The notes beneath the pieces are model-generated. The model saw nothing but the letters and a program-made list of their open reading frames with translations, ran no database searches and was not told where the DNA came from. A DNA stretch of 34,828 bases from a virus: the IMG/VR virus record IMGVR_UViG_3300010373_000032, positions 1-34,828 of that record, one strand, 5' to 3'. The translations under genes and the position numbers were made by a program. Numbering within the stretch: the first letter of the stretch is position 1; every line of letters starts with the position of its first letter. This document shows, piece by piece, positions 19,665-29,442 of the stretch.

Positions 19665-21917
19665 GTGGCGGAAATCGACGGAAAAGATGTCGAGTCTAGC
19701 GCAGAGGATTCTCTAATCCCTGGCCTAGACGAGGCACAGGGCTACTCTGAACCAACAGACGACGACATTCTAGAAGACGCCCAAGCGAGACTCGCTCTCG
19801 CAATTGAAGCCGAAGAAGAAATCAGAAAAGAAGCCTTAGACGATCTTACTTTCATCAAAGGTGATCAATGGCCTTTAGACATCAAAAACCAACGCAACAT
19901 TGAAGCGCGTCCATGCCTTGTCATCAATCGCCTTCCGCAATTCGTTCAACAAGTCACAAACGATCAGCGCCAAAACCGCGCCTCGATCAAAGTTAATCCT
20001 GTTTCAAGTGGTGCAGATGAGGAAACAGCCGACGTCATTCAAGGCTTAATCCGCCACATTGAATACAATTCAAACGCTGAAGCTGCATATGACACGGCTT
20101 TTGAAGCAGCCGCTCGATCCAGCTTTGGATTCTGGCGGATCACTACTGACTTCGTAGGCCCAGACTCCTTTGAACAAGAAATCTTACTCAAGAGAGTGAG
20201 AGATCATTTCTCTGTCTATTTAGATCCATATCATCAGGAGCCCGACGGGTCGGACGCCAACTGGGCATTTGTGATCTCCGACATGCCTCCAGAGGAATAC
20301 AAGGCTCAGTATCCAAACTCAAAACTTGCAAGTAACTGGGTTTCTTACGAAGCGATCGGAAACAACAAGCCCATTTGGATTAAGTCCGATGGATGCAGGG
20401 TTGTTGAATACTTCTACAAGGTTTTTAAGAACGACAAGCTTCACCAGTTAAGCACTGGCGAGACTGTTTTAAACGGCAAACTTCCAGAGCGAATGCTCGC
20501 GGCTCATACCGCAGGCGTACAGGTTCAGATCCTCGATAGCCGAGACGTAAAAATTCCAGTCGTTAAATGGTGCAAACTAAACGGCGCTGAAATCTTAGAG
20601 CGTGGCGAATGGGCTGGGAAATATATCCCGATTGTTCCCGTTTACGGCAACGAGCTCTATGTCGATGGCAAGCGCACGCTAGAGAGCGTCATTCGTCATG
20701 CCAAAGACCCGCAGCGAATGCTGAACTATTGGAAGTCAGCTGAAACTGAGGCCATCGCTCTTGCTCCTCGAGCTCCTTACATCGGAGCTGAAGGCCAGTT
20801 TGAAGGCCACGAAGAAGAGTGGAAGAATGCTAACCGCAGAAATCACCCCTATCTCGAATTTAAGCAAAAAGACCTGGACGGTGCTCCTGCAGGACCTCCA
20901 CAGCGTCAGGTCGCGGAACCTGCCGTACAAGCAATCACCCAAGCTTCAGCTCTAGCTGCAGATGATTTGAAAGCAACGACTGGCATCTATGATCCAGCCT
21001 TAGGTGCAGGCCCTCCTGATCCAAGCGGCATCGCAATATCTCGCCGGCAAAACCAGGCGCAAACTGCAACTTTTCATTTCTCTGACAATCTTAAGCGCTC
21101 TCTTAAGCACACGGGTCGAATTCTAATAGATCTCATTCCAAAAGTTTACGATACCGCACGCGCTGCACGCATTGTGAAAGAAGACGGCACTCAACAAGTC
21201 GTTCAACTCAATCACAAACATAACGATGAAAGCGGAAAAGAAGTTCTCTATGACGTGACAGTCGGCCGCTACGACGTAGTTGTCGATACAGGTCCAAGCT
21301 TTGCTTCTAAGCGCCAAGAAGCCGCGGCATCTATGATGCAGTTCTCACAAGCTGTTCCTCAGATCGCGTCCATTTGCGCGGACATCATCGTCAGAAACAT
21401 GGATTGGCCAGGAGCTCAAGAGCTCTCTGATCGTCTGAAAAAAGCCCTTCCGCCACAACTCCAAGACGATCCGAAGCAGCAAGAGATTCCACCCATGGTC
21501 GCAGCCCGCATGCAGCAGATGCAGGCTCTTCTACAGGATCTTACTCAGCGTCTTAACGAAACGACAAAAATCATTGAGACCAAGAAGCTTGATCTCGAAC
21601 ACAAAGAGAGGGTCGAGGCTTGGAACATTCAGCTTGAACGCGAAAAGTTACAGGCCCAGATCGAAACCGATCTAGCAAAACTTGGCACACAATCTTCAAT
21701 CGAGCTTCTTAAGCAAGAAGTCGGTGCGATTAAGCATGAGAACGAGCTTCTCAATGATCGCCTGAGACTTCTCAACGTCAATCAACCAATCGACGCATCT
21801 CCAGATTTCAACCCACAAGAGGCAGATGGCGGAACTTTCGCTGGTTTCGGTCACGTGGGTTCAGGGCCTACCGGCGGGCCAAACGCACCGGGAACACCCG
21901 TGGGGAGTAATCCATGA
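19665..21917 (+). CDS. Portal protein, P22 type
   Basis: The protein has 750 residues, close to P22 gp1 (725). It starts with GTG at 19665, since the nearest ATG is out of frame and the next in-frame Met is far inside. ALDDLTFIKGDQWPLDIKNQ followed by RPCLVINRLPQFVQQVTNDQ and RQNRASIKVNPV is the diagnostic N-terminal block of P22-like portals. The C-terminal part is a long Gln/Glu-rich coiled coil (about 620-700), as in the barrel region. It forms the dodecameric DNA gate. The stop overlaps the scaffold start by ATGA. No clear Shine-Dalgarno is seen before GTG. Confidence 0.95.
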   Translation: MAEIDGKDVESSAEDSLIPGLDEAQGYSEPTDDDILEDAQARLALAIEAEEEIRKEALDDLTFIKGDQWPLDIKNQRNIEARPCLVINRLPQFVQQVTNDQRQNRASIKVNPVSSGADEETADVIQGLIRHIEYNSNAEAAYDTAFEAAARSSFGFWRITTDFVGPDSFEQEILLKRVRDHFSVYLDPYHQEPDGSDANWAFVISDMPPEEYKAQYPNSKLASNWVSYEAIGNNKPIWIKSDGCRVVEYFYKVFKNDKLHQLSTGETVLNGKLPERMLAAHTAGVQVQILDSRDVKIPVVKWCKLNGAEILERGEWAGKYIPIVPVYGNELYVDGKRTLESVIRHAKDPQRMLNYWKSAETEAIALAPRAPYIGAEGQFEGHEEEWKNANRRNHPYLEFKQKDLDGAPAGPPQRQVAEPAVQAITQASALAADDLKATTGIYDPALGAGPPDPSGIAISRRQNQAQTATFHFSDNLKRSLKHTGRILIDLIPKVYDTARAARIVKEDGTQQVVQLNHKHNDESGKEVLYDVTVGRYDVVVDTGPSFASKRQEAAASMMQFSQAVPQIASICADIIVRNMDWPGAQELSDRLKKALPPQLQDDPKQQEIPPMVAARMQQMQALLQDLTQRLNETTKIIETKKLDLEHKERVEAWNIQLEREKLQAQIETDLAKLGTQSSIELLKQEVGAIKHENELLNDRLRLLNVNQPIDASPDFNPQEADGGTFAGFGHVGSGPTGGPNAPGTPVGSNP

Positions 21918-22894
21918 CGATCCAAGTGCAGTCTAATGAACCGAAAGTTGAAACTCCTGCAGCTCAAACTGCAGAAGCGAAAGCTGATGTCTCAAAAGAC
22001 GCATCTCTATCCGCGCTAGGAAGTGAAACTTCCGAGCAGAAAGAAGTCGCATCAGACTCGGAAACTGAAGCACCTGAGGCAAAGGAAAGCGAATCAGAAG
22101 TTTCAGAATCATCTGAGGAAGAATCAAATGAATCTGAAGCAAAAGACGAAGCGAAGGAAAGGAAACCTGGAAAGAAGAAATCCGGGTTTGAGCGCCGAAT
22201 CGGCAAGCTCAATGCACAGAAAGCCGAGCTTGAGCGGGAGAAGGATTACTGGAAACAAGAGGCGTTAAAAAACGCTACTTCCAAGCCTGAAACCAAAGTC
22301 GAAACGAAGCCAGTCACGCCTGACAAAGAACCACAGCCTGACGATTTCGATACGCATGCAGCGTATGTGAAAGCGGTAGCGAAATGGGAAGCAAAACAGG
22401 CGATTCAAGAGAGCCGTAAAGAGGATGAACAGAAATCCAAACTGACGGAACAAAAATCGCAGTTTGACTCTCATCAGTCGCGTCTCTCTTCCTTCAAAGA
22501 GTCTCACGATGATTTTGACGAAGTAATGGAGAACTTGGTCACAGTGCCAAGGAACGCCATGCTCGAGCAGATCATTGTGTCGTCAAAAGATGGCCCTGAA
22601 CTTCTCTATGAGCTTGCAAAGAATCCAGACGAAGCAATGCGAATCGCAAAGCTTCCTCCGGTTCAAGCGGCTTTAGAGATGGGCAAGCTGTCTTACAAAA
22701 TCGCGTCCGTTGCCTCCGAAAAAGAAAAACCAACTGAAACAAAAACAATCACTTCTGCACCGAAGCCAATTGCACCGGTTGGAGGAGGCGGCAAAGCGAA
22801 CGTTCCAAAGAACCTCGATGAAGCCGCAAAAAACTCTTTCGCTGACTACAAAAAACTTCGTGAGCAGGGGCTAAAAAAACGGAGGCAGGCATAA
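21914..22894 (+). CDS. Scaffolding protein
   Basis: The protein has 326 residues. The N-terminal 85 are very acidic and low in complexity (SESSEEESNESEAKDEAKER), then come basic/coiled-coil segments (FERRIGKLNAQKAELEREKD, later DDFDTHAAYVKAVAKWEAKQ). The basic end KKLREQGLKKRRQA matches the coat-binding C-terminus of podoviral scaffolds. Position between portal and coat agrees with P22 gp8 (303 residues). It should guide procapsid assembly and leave before packaging. Confidence 0.9.
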   Translation: MTIQVQSNEPKVETPAAQTAEAKADVSKDASLSALGSETSEQKEVASDSETEAPEAKESESEVSESSEEESNESEAKDEAKERKPGKKKSGFERRIGKLNAQKAELEREKDYWKQEALKNATSKPETKVETKPVTPDKEPQPDDFDTHAAYVKAVAKWEAKQAIQESRKEDEQKSKLTEQKSQFDSHQSRLSSFKESHDDFDEVMENLVTVPRNAMLEQIIVSSKDGPELLYELAKNPDEAMRIAKLPPVQAALEMGKLSYKIASVASEKEKPTETKTITSAPKPIAPVGGGGKANVPKNLDEAAKNSFADYKKLREQGLKKRRQA

Positions 22895-22912
22895 AACGTG
22901 CCTGAATAGAAT

Positions 22913-24142
22913 ATGAGTAACTCATTACTCACCCCGAGCATCATCGCAGCAGAAGCTCTGCGTATGTTCGAAAACCAATTAGGCTTCACTCGCAAAATCG
23001 ACAAGCAGTACAGCAAAGAATTCGCTCGCACGGGTGCAAAGATCGGTAACACGATCACCGTTCGTAAACCATGGAGACCGACCGTCCGTACGGGTACTGC
23101 GATTCAAATCCAGAACGTATCTGAAGAAAGCGTCCCGCTGGTTCTCAATAACCAGAAGGGTGTGGACTTCACGTTCTCGATGCAGGATCTGACCCTCACG
23201 ATCGATCGCTTTGCTGAACGATACATTAAGCCTGCTGTTGTCGCTGTTGCCAACCAAGTGGACATTGACACTCAGACGATGGCTTATCAGAACACCTACA
23301 ACGCTGTGGGTACGCCTGGTACGACACCTAGCGGTTCCGGCGCATCGGGTGCAATCCTCACCTATCTGCAAGCTCAACAGAAGTTGAACGAACTTGCTGC
23401 TCCTTCGGATGGCGATCGTAGCTTCCACATCAATCCAGCTGCTGAAGCGCAAGCGGTTGCTGCGTTCTCTGGTTTGTTCCAGAGCTCGAGTAAAATTGCT
23501 GAACAATATGAAAAAGGCATGATGGGCGAAGGCCTGGGCGGCGAATGGTACATGAGCCAGAACGTCCAGAACTATACGTCAGGCCAGCTGGGTGGTTCGC
23601 CTGCTGTTCATAACGGAGGACAGACTGGATCTAGCCTCGTAACGAACGGTTGGACTTCGTCTGCTGCTGCTCGCGTGCAAGTTGGCGACGTGTTTACGAT
23701 CGCTGGCGTTCATAAAGTGAACCCGATCACGAAACAATCGACCGGCATTCTGCAACAGTTCGTCGCAACGGCTGTCGGTTCTTCGGATGGTTCGGGCAAC
23801 ATGACTTTGTCGATTAGCCCTCCGATCATCACCTCGGGATCGACTCAGACTGTGGACTCTTCGCCGATTGACACTGCGGCTTTGACGTTTGCAGCATCCG
23901 CTTCGACGCTCACTGCGAACAACCTGCTTATTCACAAGAATGCGTTCACGCTCGGATGCGCTGACTTGGAATTGCCGGAAGGAGTCCATTTCGCTGCTCG
24001 CGCACAAGACGAAGAATCGGGTCTATCGATTCGAATTGTACGTGCGTACGACATCAACTCCGATCAAATCCCGTGCCGTCTAGACATCCTGTACGGCTCG
24101 GCTGCGTTCAGACCTGAATGGGCCTGCCGCATCTTCGGTTGA
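22913..24142 (+). CDS. Major capsid (coat) protein, P22 type
   Basis: The protein has 409 residues (P22 gp5 is 430). MSNSLLTPSIIAAEALRMFE followed by KIDKQYSKEFARTGAKIGNT and TITVRKPWRP is the conserved N-arm and first strand of P22-like coat proteins with the HK97 fold. VDFTFSMQDLTLTIDRFAER corresponds to the E-loop/spine region. The centre (about 225-310) should hold the inserted domain. Codon use here is more GC-rich than in neighbours, as expected for the most highly expressed gene. It stands 18 nt after the scaffold stop. Confidence 0.95.
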   Translation: MSNSLLTPSIIAAEALRMFENQLGFTRKIDKQYSKEFARTGAKIGNTITVRKPWRPTVRTGTAIQIQNVSEESVPLVLNNQKGVDFTFSMQDLTLTIDRFAERYIKPAVVAVANQVDIDTQTMAYQNTYNAVGTPGTTPSGSGASGAILTYLQAQQKLNELAAPSDGDRSFHINPAAEAQAVAAFSGLFQSSSKIAEQYEKGMMGEGLGGEWYMSQNVQNYTSGQLGGSPAVHNGGQTGSSLVTNGWTSSAAARVQVGDVFTIAGVHKVNPITKQSTGILQQFVATAVGSSDGSGNMTLSISPPIITSGSTQTVDSSPIDTAALTFAASASTLTANNLLIHKNAFTLGCADLELPEGVHFAARAQDEESGLSIRIVRAYDINSDQIPCRLDILYGSAAFRPEWACRIFG

Positions 24143-24165
24143 TCCTAAGGAAAGGGGAATAAAAC

Positions 24166-24450
24166 ATGCCACAAGCAAGTCTTGTCTCTACAGTAAACAT
24201 GAGCCAGGTCCCGAACAATCAGGGGGATGGCACACAGGTCGGTGCTTCTGCGCTTGATCTCGTGGGCTTTTATGGCGCAACACCGGTTGTTCAGCCGACT
24301 AGCGCAAATGAAGCAGCGGTAACTACGACTGCTGCTACGACGACGAGCCCATGGGGCTTCTCGACGTCGACGCAAGCCAATGCGATCGTCACCCTCGTAA
24401 ATCAGCTCCGGGCAGACCTTGTGTCTCTCGGCCTGATCAAAGGGGCTTAA
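24166..24450 (+). CDS. Head-fibre-like protein (94 aa)
   Basis: AAGGAAAGGGG precedes ATG 24166. The product has LDLVGFYGATPVVQPTSANE and a C-terminal TLVNQLRADLVSLGLIKGA. This short protein (GFYGATPVxQ ... LVNxLRxxLxxLGLIK) frequently follows the coat gene in tailed phages and resembles the trimerising part of head fibres. A capsid decoration role is probable, though unproven here. Confidence 0.72.
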   Translation: MPQASLVSTVNMSQVPNNQGDGTQVGASALDLVGFYGATPVVQPTSANEAAVTTTAATTTSPWGFSTSTQANAIVTLVNQLRADLVSLGLIKGA

Positions 24451-24455
24451 GCGTT

Positions 24456-25139
24456 ATGAGGATCTCGGTTGGATTGCCGCTTTACGACGGAAAGATGGAT
24501 TATCGCGTCGCAGGGTGCCTTCTAACCGAGATCCCTATCGCAATTCAAAATGGAGATGAACTTTCAATCAACATTTTGAATGGATGTTCAGATCTCGCTC
24601 GAGGCAGAAACCAAATCTGCCATGAGTTTATGAATTCGGATTTCGACAGGCTTATCTTTCTTGATTCCGACGTTACTTTTGAACCTGGAAACCTAGTCAG
24701 AATGGCTCACTATCCAGAAGATGTTGTTGGCGGAGCATATAGAATCAAAGAAGAAGTCCAAGAAAAATATCCGGTGGCATTTCTACAAGACAAAAAAGAA
24801 CTCTGGGCAAACGAACATGGATTACTTGAGGTCCAGATGGTTCCAACTGGATTTCTATCTCTATCAAAGAACGCATTAAAGAGGTTTAGCGAAGCCTATC
24901 CGGGTCGTACATATAACAGCCGCGGAGAGATTCAGTATTGCTATTTTCAGATCATTTATAAAGACGGCGCACTCTATACCGAGGACTCATTTTTTTGCAG
25001 GGAATGGCGAGAAGCCGGCGGACAAATATTTTTAAATCCGGAGCTCACTTTGACTCATTGGAACGGAAACGTTCCATATCGGGGACATATCGGTAACTGG
25101 CTTAAGAAGCAAAATGGTTTGCCGCTAAAGGCGGCTTGA
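24456..25139 (+). CDS. GT-A glycosyltransferase
   Basis: The protein has 227 residues from ATG 24456 with AAAGGGG upstream. ISVGLPLYDGKMDYRVAGCL, then RGRNQICHEFMNSDFDRLIF and LDSDVTFEPGNL give the nucleotide-binding beta strands and the DxD metal motif (D70-D72). VGGAYRIKEEVQEKYPVAFL and EDSFFCREWREAGGQIFLNP follow the family-2-like order. There is no membrane segment. It sits among head genes, so glycosylation of a capsid or fibre protein is a reasonable idea, while modification of host surface glycans or phage DNA are alternatives. Confidence 0.85.
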   Translation: MRISVGLPLYDGKMDYRVAGCLLTEIPIAIQNGDELSINILNGCSDLARGRNQICHEFMNSDFDRLIFLDSDVTFEPGNLVRMAHYPEDVVGGAYRIKEEVQEKYPVAFLQDKKELWANEHGLLEVQMVPTGFLSLSKNALKRFSEAYPGRTYNSRGEIQYCYFQIIYKDGALYTEDSFFCREWREAGGQIFLNPELTLTHWNGNVPYRGHIGNWLKKQNGLPLKAA

Positions 25140-25152
25140 GCGGGGGGTCAGG

Positions 25153-25875
25153 ATGACCGGAAAAGATCTCATAAACGGAGCTCTAAGGCTGATCGGAGTA
25201 CTCGCAGAAGGCGAAACTCCTTCTGCTCAGATGGCTTCTGATGCGCTTCTTTCTCTCAATGATCTGATCGATAGCTGGAGCAATGAGAGTCTCCTTACGA
25301 CTCCAATTGTGAGAGATGTGCTCGCTCTTTCGAGCGCTGGTCTTAAACAAACTTATACTTGGGGAACGGGTGGCGATCTAAACACCTCGCGTCCTATGCG
25401 GGTACAAACCGCTATCATCCAGCTGACTGGATCGAATCCTCCGATTGAGCTTCCAATGAAGATACTCAATCAAGACGAGTATGCTTCTGAAACTCTAAAG
25501 ACGCTTACCTCTAATTTTCCTCTCTATTGTTATATTGATGAGGCCTATCCGACCAGGAACGTGAGCGTTTGGCCCGTTCCAACTGACTCGACAAATGCCC
25601 TCATATTTTACAGCCAGAAGCCTCTCACTCTCGCTTCACTGTCAGGCACCTTTAGTTTACCTCCCGGGTATTTACGGGCACTCAGATTTAATCTCTCGCT
25701 TGATCTCGCGCCTGAATACGGCAAGGTGCCAACTCCTGAGCTCATGGAGCTTGCGATCCAATCAAAAGCCGCAATCAAACGAAACAACAAGAAGCCTTAT
25801 TACTTACAAGTCGATCCGGCCATTCGTGCAAGCCAGGGCACCTACAACTGGAGAACGGATGGTTACGAGAAATGA
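25153..25875 (+). CDS. Head-to-tail connector, P22 gp4-like
   Basis: The protein has 240 residues. The N-terminus LINGALRLIGVLAEGETPSA followed by QMASDALLSLNDLIDSWSNE is the signature of P22 gp4-like tail accessory factors (packaged-DNA stabilisation). The rest is longer than P22 gp4 (166) and includes a beta region around residues 70-140. It docks to the portal after packaging. GGGGTCAGG precedes ATG 25153. Its stop overlaps the next start by ATGA. Confidence 0.88.
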   Translation: MTGKDLINGALRLIGVLAEGETPSAQMASDALLSLNDLIDSWSNESLLTTPIVRDVLALSSAGLKQTYTWGTGGDLNTSRPMRVQTAIIQLTGSNPPIELPMKILNQDEYASETLKTLTSNFPLYCYIDEAYPTRNVSVWPVPTDSTNALIFYSQKPLTLASLSGTFSLPPGYLRALRFNLSLDLAPEYGKVPTPELMELAIQSKAAIKRNNKKPYYLQVDPAIRASQGTYNWRTDGYEK

Positions 25876-27917
25876 GGTTTCCCGGGTTCATAGGGCCTAG
25901 CTACACGCTTCAGTCTGTGAATGTGGATTCGCAGCGATGTGTGAACCTATACCCAGAACTCAATGAAACTGGATTTGGAGACGAAGGTGAAGTCGCGTCT
26001 CTCGTCGGAACTCCTGGACTTAAACCTCTCGTTACCCTTCCAACTGGACCGATCAGGGGCGAATATACAGATACACAAGGCCAGCTTTGGGCTGTCGCAG
26101 GGAACGTACTTTATCAGATCTCAAGCATCTGGACCTATACAGCTATAGGAACGCTTAATACCGATTCAGGTCCCGTGTCATTCAAAGACAACGGCAGTAG
26201 GCTTGTGGTTGTTGACGGTCCTTATGGATATCAGTGCTCGCTCACTCAGGGCGGAGCAATTAACTACATCTCTTCTGTTACTACTGATAACGGCACTAAT
26301 AACGGAAACGGAAACTTCGAAACAGGGGACACGACCGGTTGGTCTCTTGCTAATTCTGTATTACAGGATGGAATTCCGACTACCGTTGCTGCATTTCGAG
26401 GGGCCTATAGCCAATCCTCCACCGGAAAGACTCCGTCGGTTAATCTTTCTCTGTCAGTAACCTCATCAAGCCCGATCTCTGGAACGTATTCCGGACTTCT
26501 TTCAAGTTCGTCTGGGTCCACTGCCGGAGACATGCTCATTTCGAATGTCTTCAATATTAATTCCGTAAATAAATCATCAACAGCCGACATTAGCTTTCAA
26601 TATCGCGTGACAGCCGGATCGACGAATATGGATCTATCCGGAACTTCATCGAGCAGTTTCGCTGTTTTTGTTTATGACGTGTCTAACGCAGAATGGATTA
26701 TTCCTGTTGGTCTTTACAATATCACGACAGCAAGTGGAATTGGTACTGCAACTGCAACATTCTCAACGTCAAACAGCGCTCAATACCAGCTTGCTCTCAT
26801 AAATATCAATGCAACGATAGGCGCCTATACTCTTGAGGTCGATAACTTCTATGCGGGTACAGAGACAGTAAACTTTAATCAGATCACATCTCCGGCCTTT
26901 TTAGGGTCCAATCAGGTAGAATTCATGGATGGCTATCTGATTTTTATAAAACCAAACTCTCAGCAGTTTTACCTTTCAGGGCTAAACTCAACGACTTTCG
27001 ATGCATTAGATATTGGATCGGCGGAAGCAAATCCAGACAACTTGGTCGGTCAGATGGCTACGCAGGAAAATCTATATCTTTTCGGAACTCGGTCTTTAGA
27101 GGTCTTTTATGACAGTGGATCCACTTTTCCGTTCCAAAGAATTCAAGGAGCTGTCATTGAAATCGGATGTGCCGCTGCCTTTTCAATCTCCAAACTCCAA
27201 AACACAATTTACTGGCTCGGACAAGACGAAGAGGGCCGAGGGGTCGTCTATAGAATTCAGGGATTCGAGCCGCAAAGAATAAGCACACATGCTCTCGAGT
27301 ACGTTATCTCGCAGCTCGGGGACGTTTCATCGGCTCGCTCCTGGACTTATCAGCAGAACGGTCACTTTTTTTATTGCCTCAATCTTCCGGGCGCAGAAAC
27401 CACCTGGGTATTTGATGCAACAACAAGCCTCTGGCATGAAAGAGCCTTTTTGGCTCATGGAAAATTCTCACGACACTTAGCCGATTGCCATGCATATGCC
27501 TATAACACAGACGTTGTTGGGGATTATTCCTCTGGAACTCTTTACGCACTAGACCCCGGAACCTTTACCGATAACGGAAATACTCTCGTTCGCGAGAGGC
27601 GTTCACCCCATATCGCTAAAAATAAAAAGAGGATGTTTCACGAGAGCTTTCAGCTCGACATGGAAACAGGGGTAGGAACTGACGGAACGAACCAAGGAAA
27701 CTATCCGCAAGCGATGCTTCAGTGGTCAGATGACGCTGGACATTCTTGGTCAAATGAACATTGGGCCGCGATCGGTCCAATTGGATCGCGCCTCACACGT
27801 GTGATTTGGAGAAGGCTTGGACAAGCAAGAGACCGTGTCTATCGAGTCCGTATCTCTGATCCAGTAAAGGTTACATTCATCGGTGCCGAAATTGATGTCA
27901 CTGAAGGTGCGGCGTGA
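25872..27917 (+). CDS. Tail hub / DNA stabilisation protein, P22 gp10-like, with an insert
   Basis: The protein has 681 residues (P22 gp10 is 472). The start RFPGFIGPSYTLQSVNVDSQ followed by RCVNLYPELNETG, and later GTRSLEVFYDSGSTFPFQRI and IYWLGQDEEGRGVVYRIQGF, are typical of gp10-like hubs. Between about residues 148 and 335 lies an extra Ser/Thr/Asn-rich beta domain (NFETGDTTGWSLANSVL ... TLEVDNFYAGTETVNF), resembling a carbohydrate-binding jelly roll. The core resumes at ITSPAFLGSNQVEFMDGYLI. The insert may touch host glycans. It overlaps both neighbours. Confidence 0.87.
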   Translation: MRFPGFIGPSYTLQSVNVDSQRCVNLYPELNETGFGDEGEVASLVGTPGLKPLVTLPTGPIRGEYTDTQGQLWAVAGNVLYQISSIWTYTAIGTLNTDSGPVSFKDNGSRLVVVDGPYGYQCSLTQGGAINYISSVTTDNGTNNGNGNFETGDTTGWSLANSVLQDGIPTTVAAFRGAYSQSSTGKTPSVNLSLSVTSSSPISGTYSGLLSSSSGSTAGDMLISNVFNINSVNKSSTADISFQYRVTAGSTNMDLSGTSSSSFAVFVYDVSNAEWIIPVGLYNITTASGIGTATATFSTSNSAQYQLALININATIGAYTLEVDNFYAGTETVNFNQITSPAFLGSNQVEFMDGYLIFIKPNSQQFYLSGLNSTTFDALDIGSAEANPDNLVGQMATQENLYLFGTRSLEVFYDSGSTFPFQRIQGAVIEIGCAAAFSISKLQNTIYWLGQDEEGRGVVYRIQGFEPQRISTHALEYVISQLGDVSSARSWTYQQNGHFFYCLNLPGAETTWVFDATTSLWHERAFLAHGKFSRHLADCHAYAYNTDVVGDYSSGTLYALDPGTFTDNGNTLVRERRSPHIAKNKKRMFHESFQLDMETGVGTDGTNQGNYPQAMLQWSDDAGHSWSNEHWAAIGPIGSRLTRVIWRRLGQARDRVYRVRISDPVKVTFIGAEIDVTEGAA

Positions 27918-29416
27918 TGAGCCAACAGGATCTACCACCGGTTCCATATAAGACTAAAGTTCTAACAGATGGTGGCGTTTTATCTCCGCCTTGGATGGCA
28001 TGGTTTCGATCTCTATTTTTTAGAGTTGGCGGAAACATTGCTCCGACAAACTCAGAGATTAGCTCACCGATGTCGGCAGTTGGCGACACTATCTATGGCG
28101 GAGTCGATGGAGCCGAAACTCGCCTTCCCGGAAATTCTTTAAACACTAAACTGTTTTATACCCAAACCGGTACTGGATCGGTTTCGTCGGCACCGAGCTG
28201 GGAACCAATCATTGGATCTGACCTTCCACATCCGTCAACGTCAACACTCGGGGGAGTTAAATCTCTATCCGCCGTTTCGCATGAGTTTCTAACCCAAATC
28301 GGAACTGATGGTTCGGTTTCTCAAGCACAGCCGGGGTTCTCAGATCTATCTGGAAATATCTCTGTCTCTCAGATGGCGGGTGGATCAGGCGCAAGTTCGA
28401 GCACATTCTGGAGAGGAGATGGAACATGGGGGACGCCATCTGGCGGAGGAACTGGTGTTGTAGAGCTCATCGGGTTGGAAACATCTGTCAGCACAAACGC
28501 ACTTACTGTAGCATTAAAACAAACAGATGGATCAACTGATCCATCATCTGGAAGTCCTGTCTACGTCGGATTTAGAAGCGCAACGGCAACGAGCGGTGCA
28601 TATAGCCAGATTTCCGTCACATCTGCTCTTTCGATTACAGTTCCGTCCGGAACTACGCTTGGAACAACAAACGGAAATTCAGCATTAATTTACGTGTATG
28701 GCATTAATAACTCGGGAACAGTTGAGCTTGCACTTAGCCTAATGCCAACGTTTGACAACGGAAGCGTTCAGAATACGACAGCAATATCCGGCGGACTAAA
28801 CTCAAAGGTTCTTTATTCGACGAGCGCCAGAACGAATGTACCCGTCAGGCTCTTAGGCAGGATAAACATCACCGAAACAACGGCAGGAACTTGGTCTTCA
28901 AATTCCACAGAAGTTTCAGTTAAGCCGTTTTATATTCCAAAAACCTATTCCTGTATTTCATTAACTGGAACCGGAGGGGGTTGGTCTACCACATCTGCAA
29001 CCTACACCGATTTTTCTGTCGCTACCACGTCGACTTCAACCACAGCTATTGGATCTCTAAATAATATTGCCTGCGTTCCTGAATCAACAAAGCTTCCAGG
29101 AATTACAGCCACTCTTCCAAATCCAGGAAATTATCTCGTCAGCGCAAGCCTTGCAGTAGTCAACCTCAGTAATGGTGCATCTTCCTTAGCTCGACTCATC
29201 GGTGGAACAACCGTCATTAACGGTGGATCTGGGTATGCTACAGCTGGATCAAACGGCGCCAATAATCAAAGCTCTGTCACGCTTATCGGTGTCTATACTG
29301 CTTTTTCCTCTGGCTCAGTAACATTTAAAATTCAGGGTCGAAGCAGCGGATCAACCACCTGTCAAATAGTTCAATCTGTGGACATGCCGATAACTTTTAC
29401 AATTGTTGAGCTGTAA
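27917..29416 (+). CDS. Tail fibre/needle-type structural protein (499 aa)
   Basis: ATG 27917 shares a base with the upstream TGA (TGATG). The N-terminus has LPPVPYKTKVLTDGGVLSPP followed by WMAWFRSLFFRVGG, a block seen in podoviral tail proteins just after gp10-like hubs. It continues with the fibre motifs LPHPSTSTLGGVKSL and SSSTFWRGDGTWGTPSGGGT and then a long beta region ending SVDMPITFTIVEL. It occupies the P22 gp26 (needle) position but is not coiled-coil, so a fibre or plug of different fold is more likely. Confidence 0.7.
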   Translation: MSQQDLPPVPYKTKVLTDGGVLSPPWMAWFRSLFFRVGGNIAPTNSEISSPMSAVGDTIYGGVDGAETRLPGNSLNTKLFYTQTGTGSVSSAPSWEPIIGSDLPHPSTSTLGGVKSLSAVSHEFLTQIGTDGSVSQAQPGFSDLSGNISVSQMAGGSGASSSTFWRGDGTWGTPSGGGTGVVELIGLETSVSTNALTVALKQTDGSTDPSSGSPVYVGFRSATATSGAYSQISVTSALSITVPSGTTLGTTNGNSALIYVYGINNSGTVELALSLMPTFDNGSVQNTTAISGGLNSKVLYSTSARTNVPVRLLGRINITETTAGTWSSNSTEVSVKPFYIPKTYSCISLTGTGGGWSTTSATYTDFSVATTSTSTTAIGSLNNIACVPESTKLPGITATLPNPGNYLVSASLAVVNLSNGASSLARLIGGTTVINGGSGYATAGSNGANNQSSVTLIGVYTAFSSGSVTFKIQGRSSGSTTCQIVQSVDMPITFTIVEL

Positions 29417-29442
29417 TGAATTTCACCATGGAAGGTAACGAA

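Noticed and set aside
22979-24007. Long minus-strand ORFs opposite the coat gene
   Set aside because: They are arginine/serine-rich shadows created by the codon bias of the coat gene, with no ribosome sites or recognisable domains.
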